Shown one piece after another: positions 32,860 to 39,411 of a DNA stretch of 39,411 bases. Source of the DNA: CAYQTL01 sp964420405. GTDB taxonomy: Bacteria > Acidobacteriota > Thermoanaerobaculia > Thermoanaerobaculales > Sulfomarinibacteraceae. The notes under the pieces were generated by a model. That model was not told the DNA's origin. It saw nothing but the letters and a program-made list of their open reading frames with translations, and searched no databases. The stretch spans positions 1 through 39,411 of the forward strand of contig CAYQTL010000038.1 in NCBI GenBank assembly GCA_964420405.1, given 5' to 3'. Numbering within the stretch: position 1 is the first letter of the stretch; the number at the start of each line of letters is the position of its first letter. Position numbers and translations under genes: made by a program.

Positions 32860-33926
32860 CAGGCGCCCTCCGGCGCCAGCAGCACCTTCAGCGCCTCGCG
32901 CCGACGCACCAGGTCGACGCCCCGATCGAGGTCGGCCAGCGGCAGGACGTGCGTGACCAGGGGCGTGGGATCGAGCGCGCCCGAGAACAGCAGCTGGGCG
33001 ACCCGGGCCTGCTCGTCGAGGCCGCTCGAGTAGGTGGCCACCAGGCGCCCCTCGCGCTTGAAGAACCGGTTGAGGTCGAAGTCGGCCCGCTCCCCGTCGC
33101 CGGCGTGGGCGAAGAGCACCAGCGCTCCTCCCGGTCGCGTCAGCTCGAGGCCGCTGCGCGCGGGGCCGGCGCCACCGACGGTATCGAAGACCGCGTCGGC
33201 GCCGACGCCCCCAGACGCCCGCAGCACCGCCGCCGAGAGCTCGTCGGGACCGGCCCCGGCGGCCGCCGCCGCACCCAGCTCGAGGGCCAGCCGGCGGCGG
33301 CCCTCGAGGGGATCCGCCACCACCACCGCCGCCTGCGGCTGCACCGCCCGGACCACGAGCAGGTGGAGCAACCCCATGCTCCCCGCCCCGAGCACGACCA
33401 CGCAGCCGCCGGAGGCGGGAAGCCCGGCGGCACGGACCCCCCGCAGCACGCACGCCGCCGGCTCGAGGAAGCTCGCCGCCTCGTCCGTGACGTGCGGCGG
33501 CACCGGCCGCATCGCCAGGCGGACCGCCCGCTCGCCCACCCGGACCAGCTCGGCGAAGCCGCCCGGCTCGAACAGGTTCTCCTTGAACACGGCGCACTGG
33601 GTGTCGGCACCGCGACGGCACAGGGCGCACTCGCCGCAGGCCACGTGGTGCGGCACCACGACGCGGTCGCCGCGGCGGAACCGGCCGACCTCCTCACCGA
33701 CGCCGACCACGTCGCCGACGAGCTCGTGACCGAGCACGGTGCCGGGGGGCACCGTGTCGTGGGCGAGCTTGAACAGGTCGGTCCCGCACAGACCGCACAC
33801 CCGGGTCCGCAGCACGACCTCGCCGGCGGCGGCGCGGGGCGCGGGGCGGCACTCGGACCGCGTCGTACCGCCGGCACGGCAGGCCATCACCAGGTGGGAC
33901 GGGGAGCTCGGGTCAGGGATCGCCAT
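32859..33926 (-). CDS. Zinc-dependent medium-chain dehydrogenase, tandem partner
   Basis: The protein has about 355 residues, a second MDR dehydrogenase of the same class as its neighbour. VCGLCGTDLFKL and LGHELVG carry catalytic zinc ligands, CGECALCRRGADTQC supplies the four structural-zinc cysteines, and VLGAGSMGLLHLL is the nucleotide loop. Similarity between the two neighbours is partial, so they are not a recent duplication. The start is uncertain: M14 is an alternative and no clear Shine-Dalgarno sequence is visible; TATCCT near 33973-33978 may be the -10. Two different dehydrogenases in one operon suggest successive oxidations of a polyol or sugar derivative. Confidence 0.88.
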   Translation of the reverse strand: MAIPDPSSPSHLVMACRAGGTTRSECRPAPRAAAGEVVLRTRVCGLCGTDLFKLAHDTVPPGTVLGHELVGDVVGVGEEVGRFRRGDRVVVPHHVACGECALCRRGADTQCAVFKENLFEPGGFAELVRVGERAVRLAMRPVPPHVTDEAASFLEPAACVLRGVRAAGLPASGGCVVVLGAGSMGLLHLLVVRAVQPQAAVVVADPLEGRRRLALELGAAAAAGAGPDELSAAVLRASGGVGADAVFDTVGGAGPARSGLELTRPGGALVLFAHAGDGERADFDLNRFFKREGRLVATYSSGLDEQARVAQLLFSGALDPTPLVTHVLPLADLDRGVDLVRRREALKVLLAPEGA

Positions 33927-33996
33927 CCGGGTCGCTCGACCGCCCCCCGGCGGCGCCGGGAGGCGTCGCGCGAGGATAGCAGAGGGCCCCGGACCG

Positions 33997-35355
33997 TCAG
34001 CGGCGCTCGAGGCCGAGCTCGCGGAAGCCGTCCGCCTCGAAGCGGCCTACCAGCACCGGGTTGACGTCGCGCAGGCGCGACAGGAGGGTGTGGGCTTCGG
34101 CGTCGCGTCCCGCGGCGAACCGGACCTCGACGAGCAGCATCAGGTTGTGCAGCTTCAGCAGCCCCGGTCCCACCTCGCGGTACTCGAACCGCTCGTCGGC
34201 CGCCCGCAGCAGCGCCTCGGCCTCCGGCAGGTCGCCGGCCATCGCCGCCCGCACCCCGCGCATGTGGTCGAGGATGCCCTCCACCTCGACCATCCACTTC
34301 TGGTGCCGCTCCTGCTTGGTGAGCAGCTGCTCCACCCCACCCTCGAGCTCGAGGGCGAGCTCGAGGTCGCCGACGTGGAGGGCGGCCCGGTGGACCATCA
34401 CCGTCAGGTACCCCTGCTGCGGCTGCCAGATGCACTCGTCGGCGAGCCCCACGATCTGCGCCCAGCGCTCGGCGTCGGCGAGCTCGGCGACCCGCACCAC
34501 GCAGTCCAGCGACCGCAGCCACTCCTCGGGGACCCCGTCGTGGCGGGCGAGGCGCCGCGCCACCGCCTCGGCCTCGCGGAACCGGCGGTCGACCACCAGG
34601 GCGATCGCGAGGTGGTCGTAGGAAGCGAGGAAGTCCGGTCGGATCTCCAGCGCCCGCTCGAGGGAGACCACCGCCTCGTCGAACCGGCCCTGGATGGTGT
34701 ATAGCTCGCCGAGCGAGTCGTGGGGGTTCGCCTGGTCGGGCGCGACGAACCGGTACGACGTGAAGTACTCCTCGGCCTCCGCGAACCGGCCCTGTCGCAT
34801 CGCGATGTAGCCGAGCTGGTTGTAGCCGATGACCCAGTTGGGCTCGAGCTCGATGAGGCGCCGGAACAGACGCTCAGCGACGTCGAGCTCGGCCGCACGC
34901 CAGGCGGTCATGGCCTTGATGTGCAGCACGTGGGGGTCGTCCGGATGCTCCTCGAGATAGACATCGACCATCGCGGCGGCGTCGTCGGAGCGGCCCTCGC
35001 GGATCGCCCGCACCCTCTCGACCAGGAGACGCTCGCGTTGCGACAGACCCTCGGTCGGTGCCGCAAGAACCTCCTCGAGCAGCCTGGAAGCGGCGTCCCG
35101 GTCCATCTCCTGCTTCGGCTCCACCAGGAACAGCTTGGCGGCCACGAAGTCCGGGTCGAGCTGGACCGCGCGCTCGAAGTGGGCGGCGGCGTCGGCGTAG
35201 TACAGGCGCTGCTGGTCGGCGAGGCCTTCGAGGAACTCGTCGAGGGCCGCCTCGGAGGTGGTGGTCCAGTCGGGACGCTCGGGCAACGCCAGAAGACTCG
35301 CCGCGACGCCGGCGGCCACCAGAGCCACCAGGCCCCAACCGAGATACCGATTCAT
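33997..35355 (-). CDS. Membrane-anchored TPR protein
   Basis: The protein has 452 residues with an N-terminal membrane anchor (GWGLVALVAAGVAASLLAL, 6-24). The rest is about nine TPR-type helical pairs, with typical phrases such as LYYADAAAHFERAVQLDPDF, AERLFRRLIELEPNWVIGYN and AEEYFTSYRFVAPDQANPHD. Such proteins act as scaffolds at the membrane. It is the last gene of the region led by the 39343 histidine kinase but has its own promoter-like TATCAT and GGGGAGG, so it may be separately expressed. Context suggests polysaccharide export or assembly, without direct evidence. Confidence 0.88.
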   Translation of the reverse strand: MNRYLGWGLVALVAAGVAASLLALPERPDWTTTSEAALDEFLEGLADQQRLYYADAAAHFERAVQLDPDFVAAKLFLVEPKQEMDRDAASRLLEEVLAAPTEGLSQRERLLVERVRAIREGRSDDAAAMVDVYLEEHPDDPHVLHIKAMTAWRAAELDVAERLFRRLIELEPNWVIGYNQLGYIAMRQGRFAEAEEYFTSYRFVAPDQANPHDSLGELYTIQGRFDEAVVSLERALEIRPDFLASYDHLAIALVVDRRFREAEAVARRLARHDGVPEEWLRSLDCVVRVAELADAERWAQIVGLADECIWQPQQGYLTVMVHRAALHVGDLELALELEGGVEQLLTKQERHQKWMVEVEGILDHMRGVRAAMAGDLPEAEALLRAADERFEYREVGPGLLKLHNLMLLVEVRFAAGRDAEAHTLLSRLRDVNPVLVGRFEADGFRELGLERR

Positions 35356-35372
35356 CGAACCTCCCCGAGGAC

Positions 35373-35403
35373 GGGCGCACGTTCGCCCTGCCGGTGGATG
35401 ATA
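35373..35403 (-). promoter_or_regulatory. Candidate promoter and leader hairpin of the TPR gene
   Basis: TATCAT (35403-35398, minus strand) is a plausible -10. A small inverted repeat, GGGCG-N6-CGCCC (35373-35388), lies in the predicted leader, and GGGGAGG precedes the ATG at 35355. Confidence 0.35.
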
Positions 35404-35425
35404 CGTCGCACCAGGGGTCCGGGTT

Positions 35426-35911
35426 TCACGGCCCCGTCCCCCTCATCCTCTCTGCGCGGTCGATCAGCAGCAGCGCCTTGTGGCGGGTCGGCCAGGTCAG
35501 CGCCACCAGGATCGCCGCCAGCGCGTGGGTCCCGACAGCCACCACCGGGCCGAGACCCGCGACGGCGATCACCACGCCGGCGACTGACACCAGCACGAGC
35601 CGCACGAGCACCACGCCGTAGACCCACAGGTGGCCGCGCAGCAGCTCCCGGCGGTCGTTGTGGACCGCGTAGGCCCGCTTGATCCGCTCGAGCCGGCCGC
35701 GGGCGTCACGCTCGGCCGAGAACGCCACCCAGAGGGCGGCCGCCAGCACCAGCAGCGTGATCGCCTGCGGCGAGAGCACCGCGGTCGCGCCGCGGGGCAC
35801 GGCGAACCCGGCCACCGCGGCGGCGACCACGAAGGCGAGCGCCGCCGCCGTCAGGCGCCGCATCCGGGCGACGTGCCGGTCGACCGGATCGGGCGGCCGG
35901 ATCGAGGTCAT
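35426..35911 (-). CDS. Small membrane protein, last of the O-antigen ligase operon
   Basis: The protein has 161 residues with four hydrophobic segments (about 22-43, 47-65, 93-116 and 118-140), one pair on each side of a basic cytoplasmic loop (ERIKRAYAVHNDRRELLRGH). I do not recognise a family. The ATG at 35911 overlaps the ligase stop by 4 bases (ATGA), so it is translationally coupled to it. The basic ends and loops fit an inner membrane protein. It could assist the ligase-like protein, but nothing in the sequence proves this. Confidence 0.75.
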   Translation of the reverse strand: MTSIRPPDPVDRHVARMRRLTAAALAFVVAAAVAGFAVPRGATAVLSPQAITLLVLAAALWVAFSAERDARGRLERIKRAYAVHNDRRELLRGHLWVYGVVLVRLVLVSVAGVVIAVAGLGPVVAVGTHALAAILVALTWPTRHKALLLIDRAERMRGTGP

Positions 35912-37302
35912 GGCACCTCCGGTGCCGGTCCGGCCGCCGGATCGGGAGCCGACCCGGCCGCGGCGGGAGGTGGACCGGCCGCCGGCCTGGCCGAGCGCGA
36001 CGCGATCCCCCAGAGCAGACCGACCCAGCACGCGGCCAGGTACAGGTTCAGCGGCGTCTTGAGGCCGAAACCGACCGTCTCGTGCAGCGCGGTCGCGAGC
36101 AGCGCCAGTCCCGCTCCGGCCATCGGGTATCGCAGCTCGAAACGCAACCCCGACAGCCGCCTGCGCCGCAGCTCGAGGAGCACCGCCACGACCCCTGCCA
36201 GCAGCGCCGCCATGCCGAGCACGCCGGCTGTCGAGCCCCACTCGAGCCAGTCGTTGTGGGCGTCGCCGAGGCGCGACCGGCCGGTCGCCGGCTTGTCGAG
36301 GCCGATCACGTGGGCGTACGAGCCGATGCCCGAGCCGAGCGCCGGCGCCCGCGTCCACGACCGCAGCGTCCCGGCCCACAGCTCCCATCGGGTGTTGCCC
36401 TCCAACCCCTCCACCGCCAGCAGCCGCTGGAACTCCTCGCGCAGGTCCACGACCGCGGTCGAGGCGACAGTGATCCCGACACCGGCCACCACCACGGCTG
36501 CCAGCACCAGCGCGAGCGCCCGCCGGTCGAGGCTCCTCGGCCCGCGCCACAGGGGCACCGTCGCCACCGCCGCCAGCGCCATGAAGAGCACGCCGCCCCG
36601 GGAGCCGGACCGCACCAGGGTCGCGATCGCCAGCCCCGCCGCGACCAGGGTCCCGAAGGCGGTGGCCACGATCGCCTCCCGGCGACCGCTGCCCCCGCGT
36701 CCGAGATGGCGCAGGCTCGCGGCGAGCAGCACCGCCATGGCGGGCAGGGTCAGCTCGATCCCCTGGGCGAAGTGGTTGGAGTTGACGTACGGCCCGTAGA
36801 CGCTGCCCCCGCCGGTGTTGGCGCGCACCAGCAGGACCCGGTCGGGGGCACCGGCCTCGCCGACGAGCCCGCCCAACGCGAGCACGATCCCGGTCGCCGC
36901 GAGCAGCCACAGCAGGGTCGGCAGCCCGCTGCGGGTGGCCGCCATCCTGGCGGCGCCGAGGGCGACGGCGAGGGCGACCAGCGCCATCGCCAGCACCTGG
37001 ACGGTCGCCCACGGCGCGAGCGACAGAGGCGCCCACCCGGGGGGCATAACGTCGGCGAAGCCCGGCTGGAGAACGCGACGGAGGGCCGCGGGGAGCGGGA
37101 CGAGCTGGAGCACGCCGACCGCCAGCAGCGCGACGCCCGCCATCCGGAACAACGGCGGCACCGCGGGCAGGCGGCGCATGTCGAGGACCAGCGCGAGAGC
37201 CGCGAGGCTGGTGACCAGGACCGCGGCCGGGTCGACGCCGGCGAAGACCACGGCGTTGCCGAGCAGGATGGCGGCCAGCAGAGCCTGGTGGCGGAGGATC
37301 AT
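35908..37302 (-). CDS. O-antigen ligase / Wzy-like membrane protein
   Basis: The protein has 464 residues with about ten membrane helices and the large periplasmic loop typical of the O-antigen ligase/polymerase (Wzy_C) superfamily. NSNHFAQGIELTLPA and the loop region GSGIGSYAHVIG ... GDAHNDWLEWGSTAGVLG carry the conserved H-N-x-x-L/E segment. These enzymes join or polymerise lipid-linked glycans in the periplasm; which glycan is unknown. The C-terminal tail is Pro/Ala-rich. The ATG at 37302 overlaps the response regulator stop by 4 bases, so it is expressed together with its two-component system. Confidence 0.88.
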   Translation of the reverse strand: MILRHQALLAAILLGNAVVFAGVDPAAVLVTSLAALALVLDMRRLPAVPPLFRMAGVALLAVGVLQLVPLPAALRRVLQPGFADVMPPGWAPLSLAPWATVQVLAMALVALAVALGAARMAATRSGLPTLLWLLAATGIVLALGGLVGEAGAPDRVLLVRANTGGGSVYGPYVNSNHFAQGIELTLPAMAVLLAASLRHLGRGGSGRREAIVATAFGTLVAAGLAIATLVRSGSRGGVLFMALAAVATVPLWRGPRSLDRRALALVLAAVVVAGVGITVASTAVVDLREEFQRLLAVEGLEGNTRWELWAGTLRSWTRAPALGSGIGSYAHVIGLDKPATGRSRLGDAHNDWLEWGSTAGVLGMAALLAGVVAVLLELRRRRLSGLRFELRYPMAGAGLALLATALHETVGFGLKTPLNLYLAACWVGLLWGIASRSARPAAGPPPAAAGSAPDPAAGPAPEVP

Positions 37303-37994
37303 CGTTCGGTGAACCGGTAGCCGACACCGCGCACCGAGTGGATGTACTCCGGGCTCTTGGGATCGGCCTCGAAGTAGCGCCGCAGGCGGACGATGAAGTT
37401 GTCGATGGTGCGCGACGAGGTCGAGAACCGGTAGCCCCACACCCGCTCGAGGATCTCCTCCCGGGACACCACCTGGTTCTTGCGCTCCACCAGGAGCTTC
37501 ATCAGCATGCACTCCTTCTCCGTCAGGCGGATGGTGCGTCCCTCGGCCCGTGCCTCGTAGGTCAGGAAGTTGATCTGGTTGCCGCCGAAGGTGTAGACCT
37601 CCTGCTGCTCCGGGGGGGTCCGGTACCAGTCCTGGCGCCGGAACACGCCCTGGATCCTGAGGATCAGCTCCTCGAGCAGGAACGGCTTGGCGATGTAGTC
37701 GTCGGCGCCCACCTTGAGCCCCAGCAGGCGGTCGGCGTCCGACGACTTGGCGGTCAGGAACAGGATCGGCACCCGGCTGCCGGTGGCGCGGATCCGCCGG
37801 CACACCTCCAGCCCGTCCAGCTTCGGCATCATGATGTCGAGGATGATGAGGTCGAACTGGATCGCGTTGGCGGCCCGCAGGCCCTCCTCGCCGTCGAACG
37901 CGACGGTCGTGGCGTAGCCCTCGAACTGGAGGTTGTGCGCGAGCGCCTCGGCGAGGTGCTCCTCGTCCTCCACGATCAGGATGTGCTTCTTCAT
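37299..37994 (-). CDS. OmpR-family response regulator
   Basis: The protein has 231 residues. The receiver domain (1-120) has the acid pair in VEDEEH, the phospho-acceptor Asp in LIILDIMMPKLDG (about D54), the T in FLTAKS and the K in AKPFLLEEL. A winged HTH follows (about 130-230) with LTEKECMLMKLLVERKNQV, REEILERVWGYRF and VRLRRYF, closing with VRGVGYRF, the family signature. It binds direct repeats at target promoters. The ATG overlaps the histidine kinase stop by 4 bases. Its operon places the O-antigen ligase-like gene directly after it, so it may control its own operon. Confidence 0.95.
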   Translation of the reverse strand: MKKHILIVEDEEHLAEALAHNLQFEGYATTVAFDGEEGLRAANAIQFDLIILDIMMPKLDGLEVCRRIRATGSRVPILFLTAKSSDADRLLGLKVGADDYIAKPFLLEELILRIQGVFRRQDWYRTPPEQQEVYTFGGNQINFLTYEARAEGRTIRLTEKECMLMKLLVERKNQVVSREEILERVWGYRFSTSSRTIDNFIVRLRRYFEADPKSPEYIHSVRGVGYRFTER

Positions 37995-39343
37995 GGCGCC
38001 TCCTCGACCGCCGTCGCGCCCGGCAGGCCGACCCGGAAGACCGTCCCGTCCAACCCCGTCCGGTGCACGCGGACGTCGCCGCCGTGGGCGCGGACGATCT
38101 GGCGGACGAGATACAGCCCGAGACCCGTCCCCTGGGTGGTGCGGGTCATCTCGTCGCCGCCCCGGTAGAACCGGTTGAACACGAACGGCAGGTCGTCGTC
38201 GGCGATTCCGCGGCCATTGTCGCCCACGTCGAGCAGCGCGCGCCCGTCCCGGACCGCCAGTCGCACCGTCAGCTGCGGCACCGTACCACCGTACTTGATC
38301 CCGTTCTCGAGCAGGTTGGAGACCACGATCCCGAGCGCCTCCTCGTCGATCTCGGCCCAGACGCCCGGCTGGAGCTCGACGTCGAGCCCGGCGCCGGCCG
38401 CGGTGGCGCGGCGGCTGAAGGTGGCGACGGCGTCCTCCACGACGTCGGTGACCGAGCCGCTGCGCAGCTGCAGCGTGCCCTGGCCGCGGCCGTAGCGCGT
38501 GACCTCGAGCACCTTCTGGACCAGGCTCTGCAGCCGCTCGGCGTCGTGCAGGGCGTTCTCGAGGAAGCGGACGCTGGCGGTGGTGTCGGCCCGTCCGCGC
38601 AGCACCGTCTCCAGGGACAGGCGCATCGCCGCCAGTGGCGACTTCAGCTCGTGGGTGATGGCCGACAGGAAGTTGCGGTGCTGCCGCTCCAGCTCCACCT
38701 CGCGGCGCAGCGTCTTCCACAGCAGCGCCAGCATCACGAACAGGAGCAGTGCGAAGAAGGCACCCTCGGAGACGATCATCACGATCCGGCCGCGGTAGTC
38801 CTCGAGCAGCCCGGACCACACCTCCCCACGGGGTCTGATCCCGGCCTGCGCCAGCGGCGCCGCGAGCGGCACCGTCCACGGCCCGCACGACGCCGCCGCG
38901 GCGCCCTGGGTCAGCTCCAGGCCCGCCGGAAGCGTCCGCAGACGGTCGAGCCACGTCGCCGTCGCCTGGGCCTCGACGCAGCCGAGCTCCGTCCTGACCC
39001 TCGCCACCGCGCCGACGGCTGTGGACGACCACGCCGGCGTACAGCTCGCCGCCGCCGTCCGCCGCCACGACGCGAAGTACGGCGAGGGCGGGGGATCGAC
39101 GGCGGGCCGCCGACCGGCGAGCAGCGCCGCCTCGAGGGCGTCCCGCGCCTGGAGGCCCGCAGCCTCGATCCGTGCCGCCGCCAGCTCGGCCCGCTGCCGC
39201 AGTCCGTCGCGCTCGAGCTGGAGGCGATGCCGGTTCTCGCGAAGGACGAAGATGATCCACCAGGTCAGCTGGGCGTTGACCACCAGCACCACCAGCGCCG
39301 CAACCACGAGGTGGCGGAGGGTGAGGGGACCCTGTCGTCGCAT
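37991..39343 (-). CDS. Membrane sensor histidine kinase
   Basis: The protein has 450 residues. Two membrane helices (about 11-33 and 187-208) bound a ~150-residue periplasmic sensor with three cysteines (C101, C122, C153). The DHp carries H231 in THELKSPLAAMRLSL, followed by a complete ATPase domain (N box NLLENGIKYGG, G1 DNGRGI, F box FNRFYRGG, G2 GTGLGLYLV). It should autophosphorylate and pass phosphate to the neighbouring OmpR regulator. The ATG at 39343 lies 9 bases after TATACT with no Shine-Dalgarno sequence. The signal sensed is unknown. It heads a four-gene chain with 4-base overlaps. Confidence 0.94.
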   Translation of the reverse strand: MRRQGPLTLRHLVVAALVVLVVNAQLTWWIIFVLRENRHRLQLERDGLRQRAELAAARIEAAGLQARDALEAALLAGRRPAVDPPPSPYFASWRRTAAASCTPAWSSTAVGAVARVRTELGCVEAQATATWLDRLRTLPAGLELTQGAAAASCGPWTVPLAAPLAQAGIRPRGEVWSGLLEDYRGRIVMIVSEGAFFALLLFVMLALLWKTLRREVELERQHRNFLSAITHELKSPLAAMRLSLETVLRGRADTTASVRFLENALHDAERLQSLVQKVLEVTRYGRGQGTLQLRSGSVTDVVEDAVATFSRRATAAGAGLDVELQPGVWAEIDEEALGIVVSNLLENGIKYGGTVPQLTVRLAVRDGRALLDVGDNGRGIADDDLPFVFNRFYRGGDEMTRTTQGTGLGLYLVRQIVRAHGGDVRVHRTGLDGTVFRVGLPGATAVEEAP

Positions 39344-39352
39344 CTGCGCGAG

Positions 39353-39358
39353 AGTATA
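39353..39358 (-). promoter_or_regulatory. Candidate -10 box of the histidine kinase operon
   Basis: TATACT on the minus strand lies 9 bases before the ATG at 39343, leaving at most a few leader bases and no Shine-Dalgarno sequence. No -35 match is obvious. Confidence 0.5.
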
Positions 39359-39375
39359 TCCATCCGGAAACCGGG

Positions 39376-39411
39376 CGGACGGGATCTCGAGCAGGCTCGA
39401 GATCCCGTCCG
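39376..39411. terminator. Long perfect hairpin at the right edge
   Basis: A 16-bp perfect stem (39376-39391 with 39396-39411) and a CAGG loop run to the last base of the window, so it may be longer. It probably ends a transcript arriving from the right, upstream of the histidine kinase promoter. Confidence 0.6.

Noticed and set aside
31810..33630. A 606-residue fusion frame over both dehydrogenases
   Set aside because: The upstream part is an out-of-frame shadow of the first dehydrogenase; the real start is at 32859 with a 1-base overlap.

Overview
The window is GC-rich (roughly 70 % or more by eye), densely coding bacterial DNA, with almost every codon ending in G or C. Three traits suggest an environmental Acidobacteriota-type genome: Hanks-type kinases fused to TPRs, a large Reg_prop beta-propeller sensor, and secreted proteins including one ending in a DGFE-GD-T-AW tail. 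That assignment rests on gene content only; the window holds no rRNA or other phylogenetic marker. I see no mobile elements, CRISPR arrays or convincing complete tRNA genes, and no gene-free stretch longer than 300 bases.

Layout. (1) 106-3246, plus strand: a TPR Ser/Thr kinase and a cysteine-free Crp/Fnr regulator. (2) 3461-6387, minus strand: a tight four-gene operon (cupin, 4Fe-4S protein, DUF438/hemerythrin/PAS protein, DUF1858+DUF2249-like protein). It sits behind a near-perfect FNR/DNR box centred 41.5 bases upstream of the start site implied by its -10 hexamer. The Crp/Fnr protein carries the E-x-x-S-R recognition helix expected to read such a box, so region 1 plausibly encodes the regulator of region 2. 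(3) 6549-13089: a di-heme cytochrome c peroxidase, glycerol kinase, a DUF3108 protein, a secreted repeat protein and a CinA with a degenerate C-terminal domain. (4) 13231-16301: a single-domain response regulator and a propeller sensor that has a histidine box but no ATPase domain. (5) 16400-19156: an operon of a divergent alanine-dehydrogenase-fold enzyme, a CoA-transferase and a 2Fe-2S ferredoxin. (6) 19352-22919: a hypothetical protein divergent from a small Ser/Thr kinase, which is followed directly by a complete histidine kinase. (7) 23157-31728: a membrane protein, a glycosyltransferase/flippase-like pair, MEMO-family, Nudix, MazG, a cysteine synthase/CBS-like enzyme, a secreted protein and an acyltransferase. 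(8) 31810-33926: two tandem zinc dehydrogenases. (9) 33997-39343: a TPR protein and a four-gene chain (histidine kinase, OmpR regulator, O-antigen ligase-like protein, small membrane protein) in which each junction is a 4-base ATGA overlap.

Two window-wide patterns stand out. Many start codons, several of them GTG, lie only 6-10 bases after a -10-like hexamer and lack a Shine-Dalgarno sequence, which suggests leaderless transcripts. Several hairpins at gene ends contain or abut the stop codon, including one shared by two convergent genes. A GATCCC hexamer repeat occurs both downstream of one gene and inside the 3' end of another.
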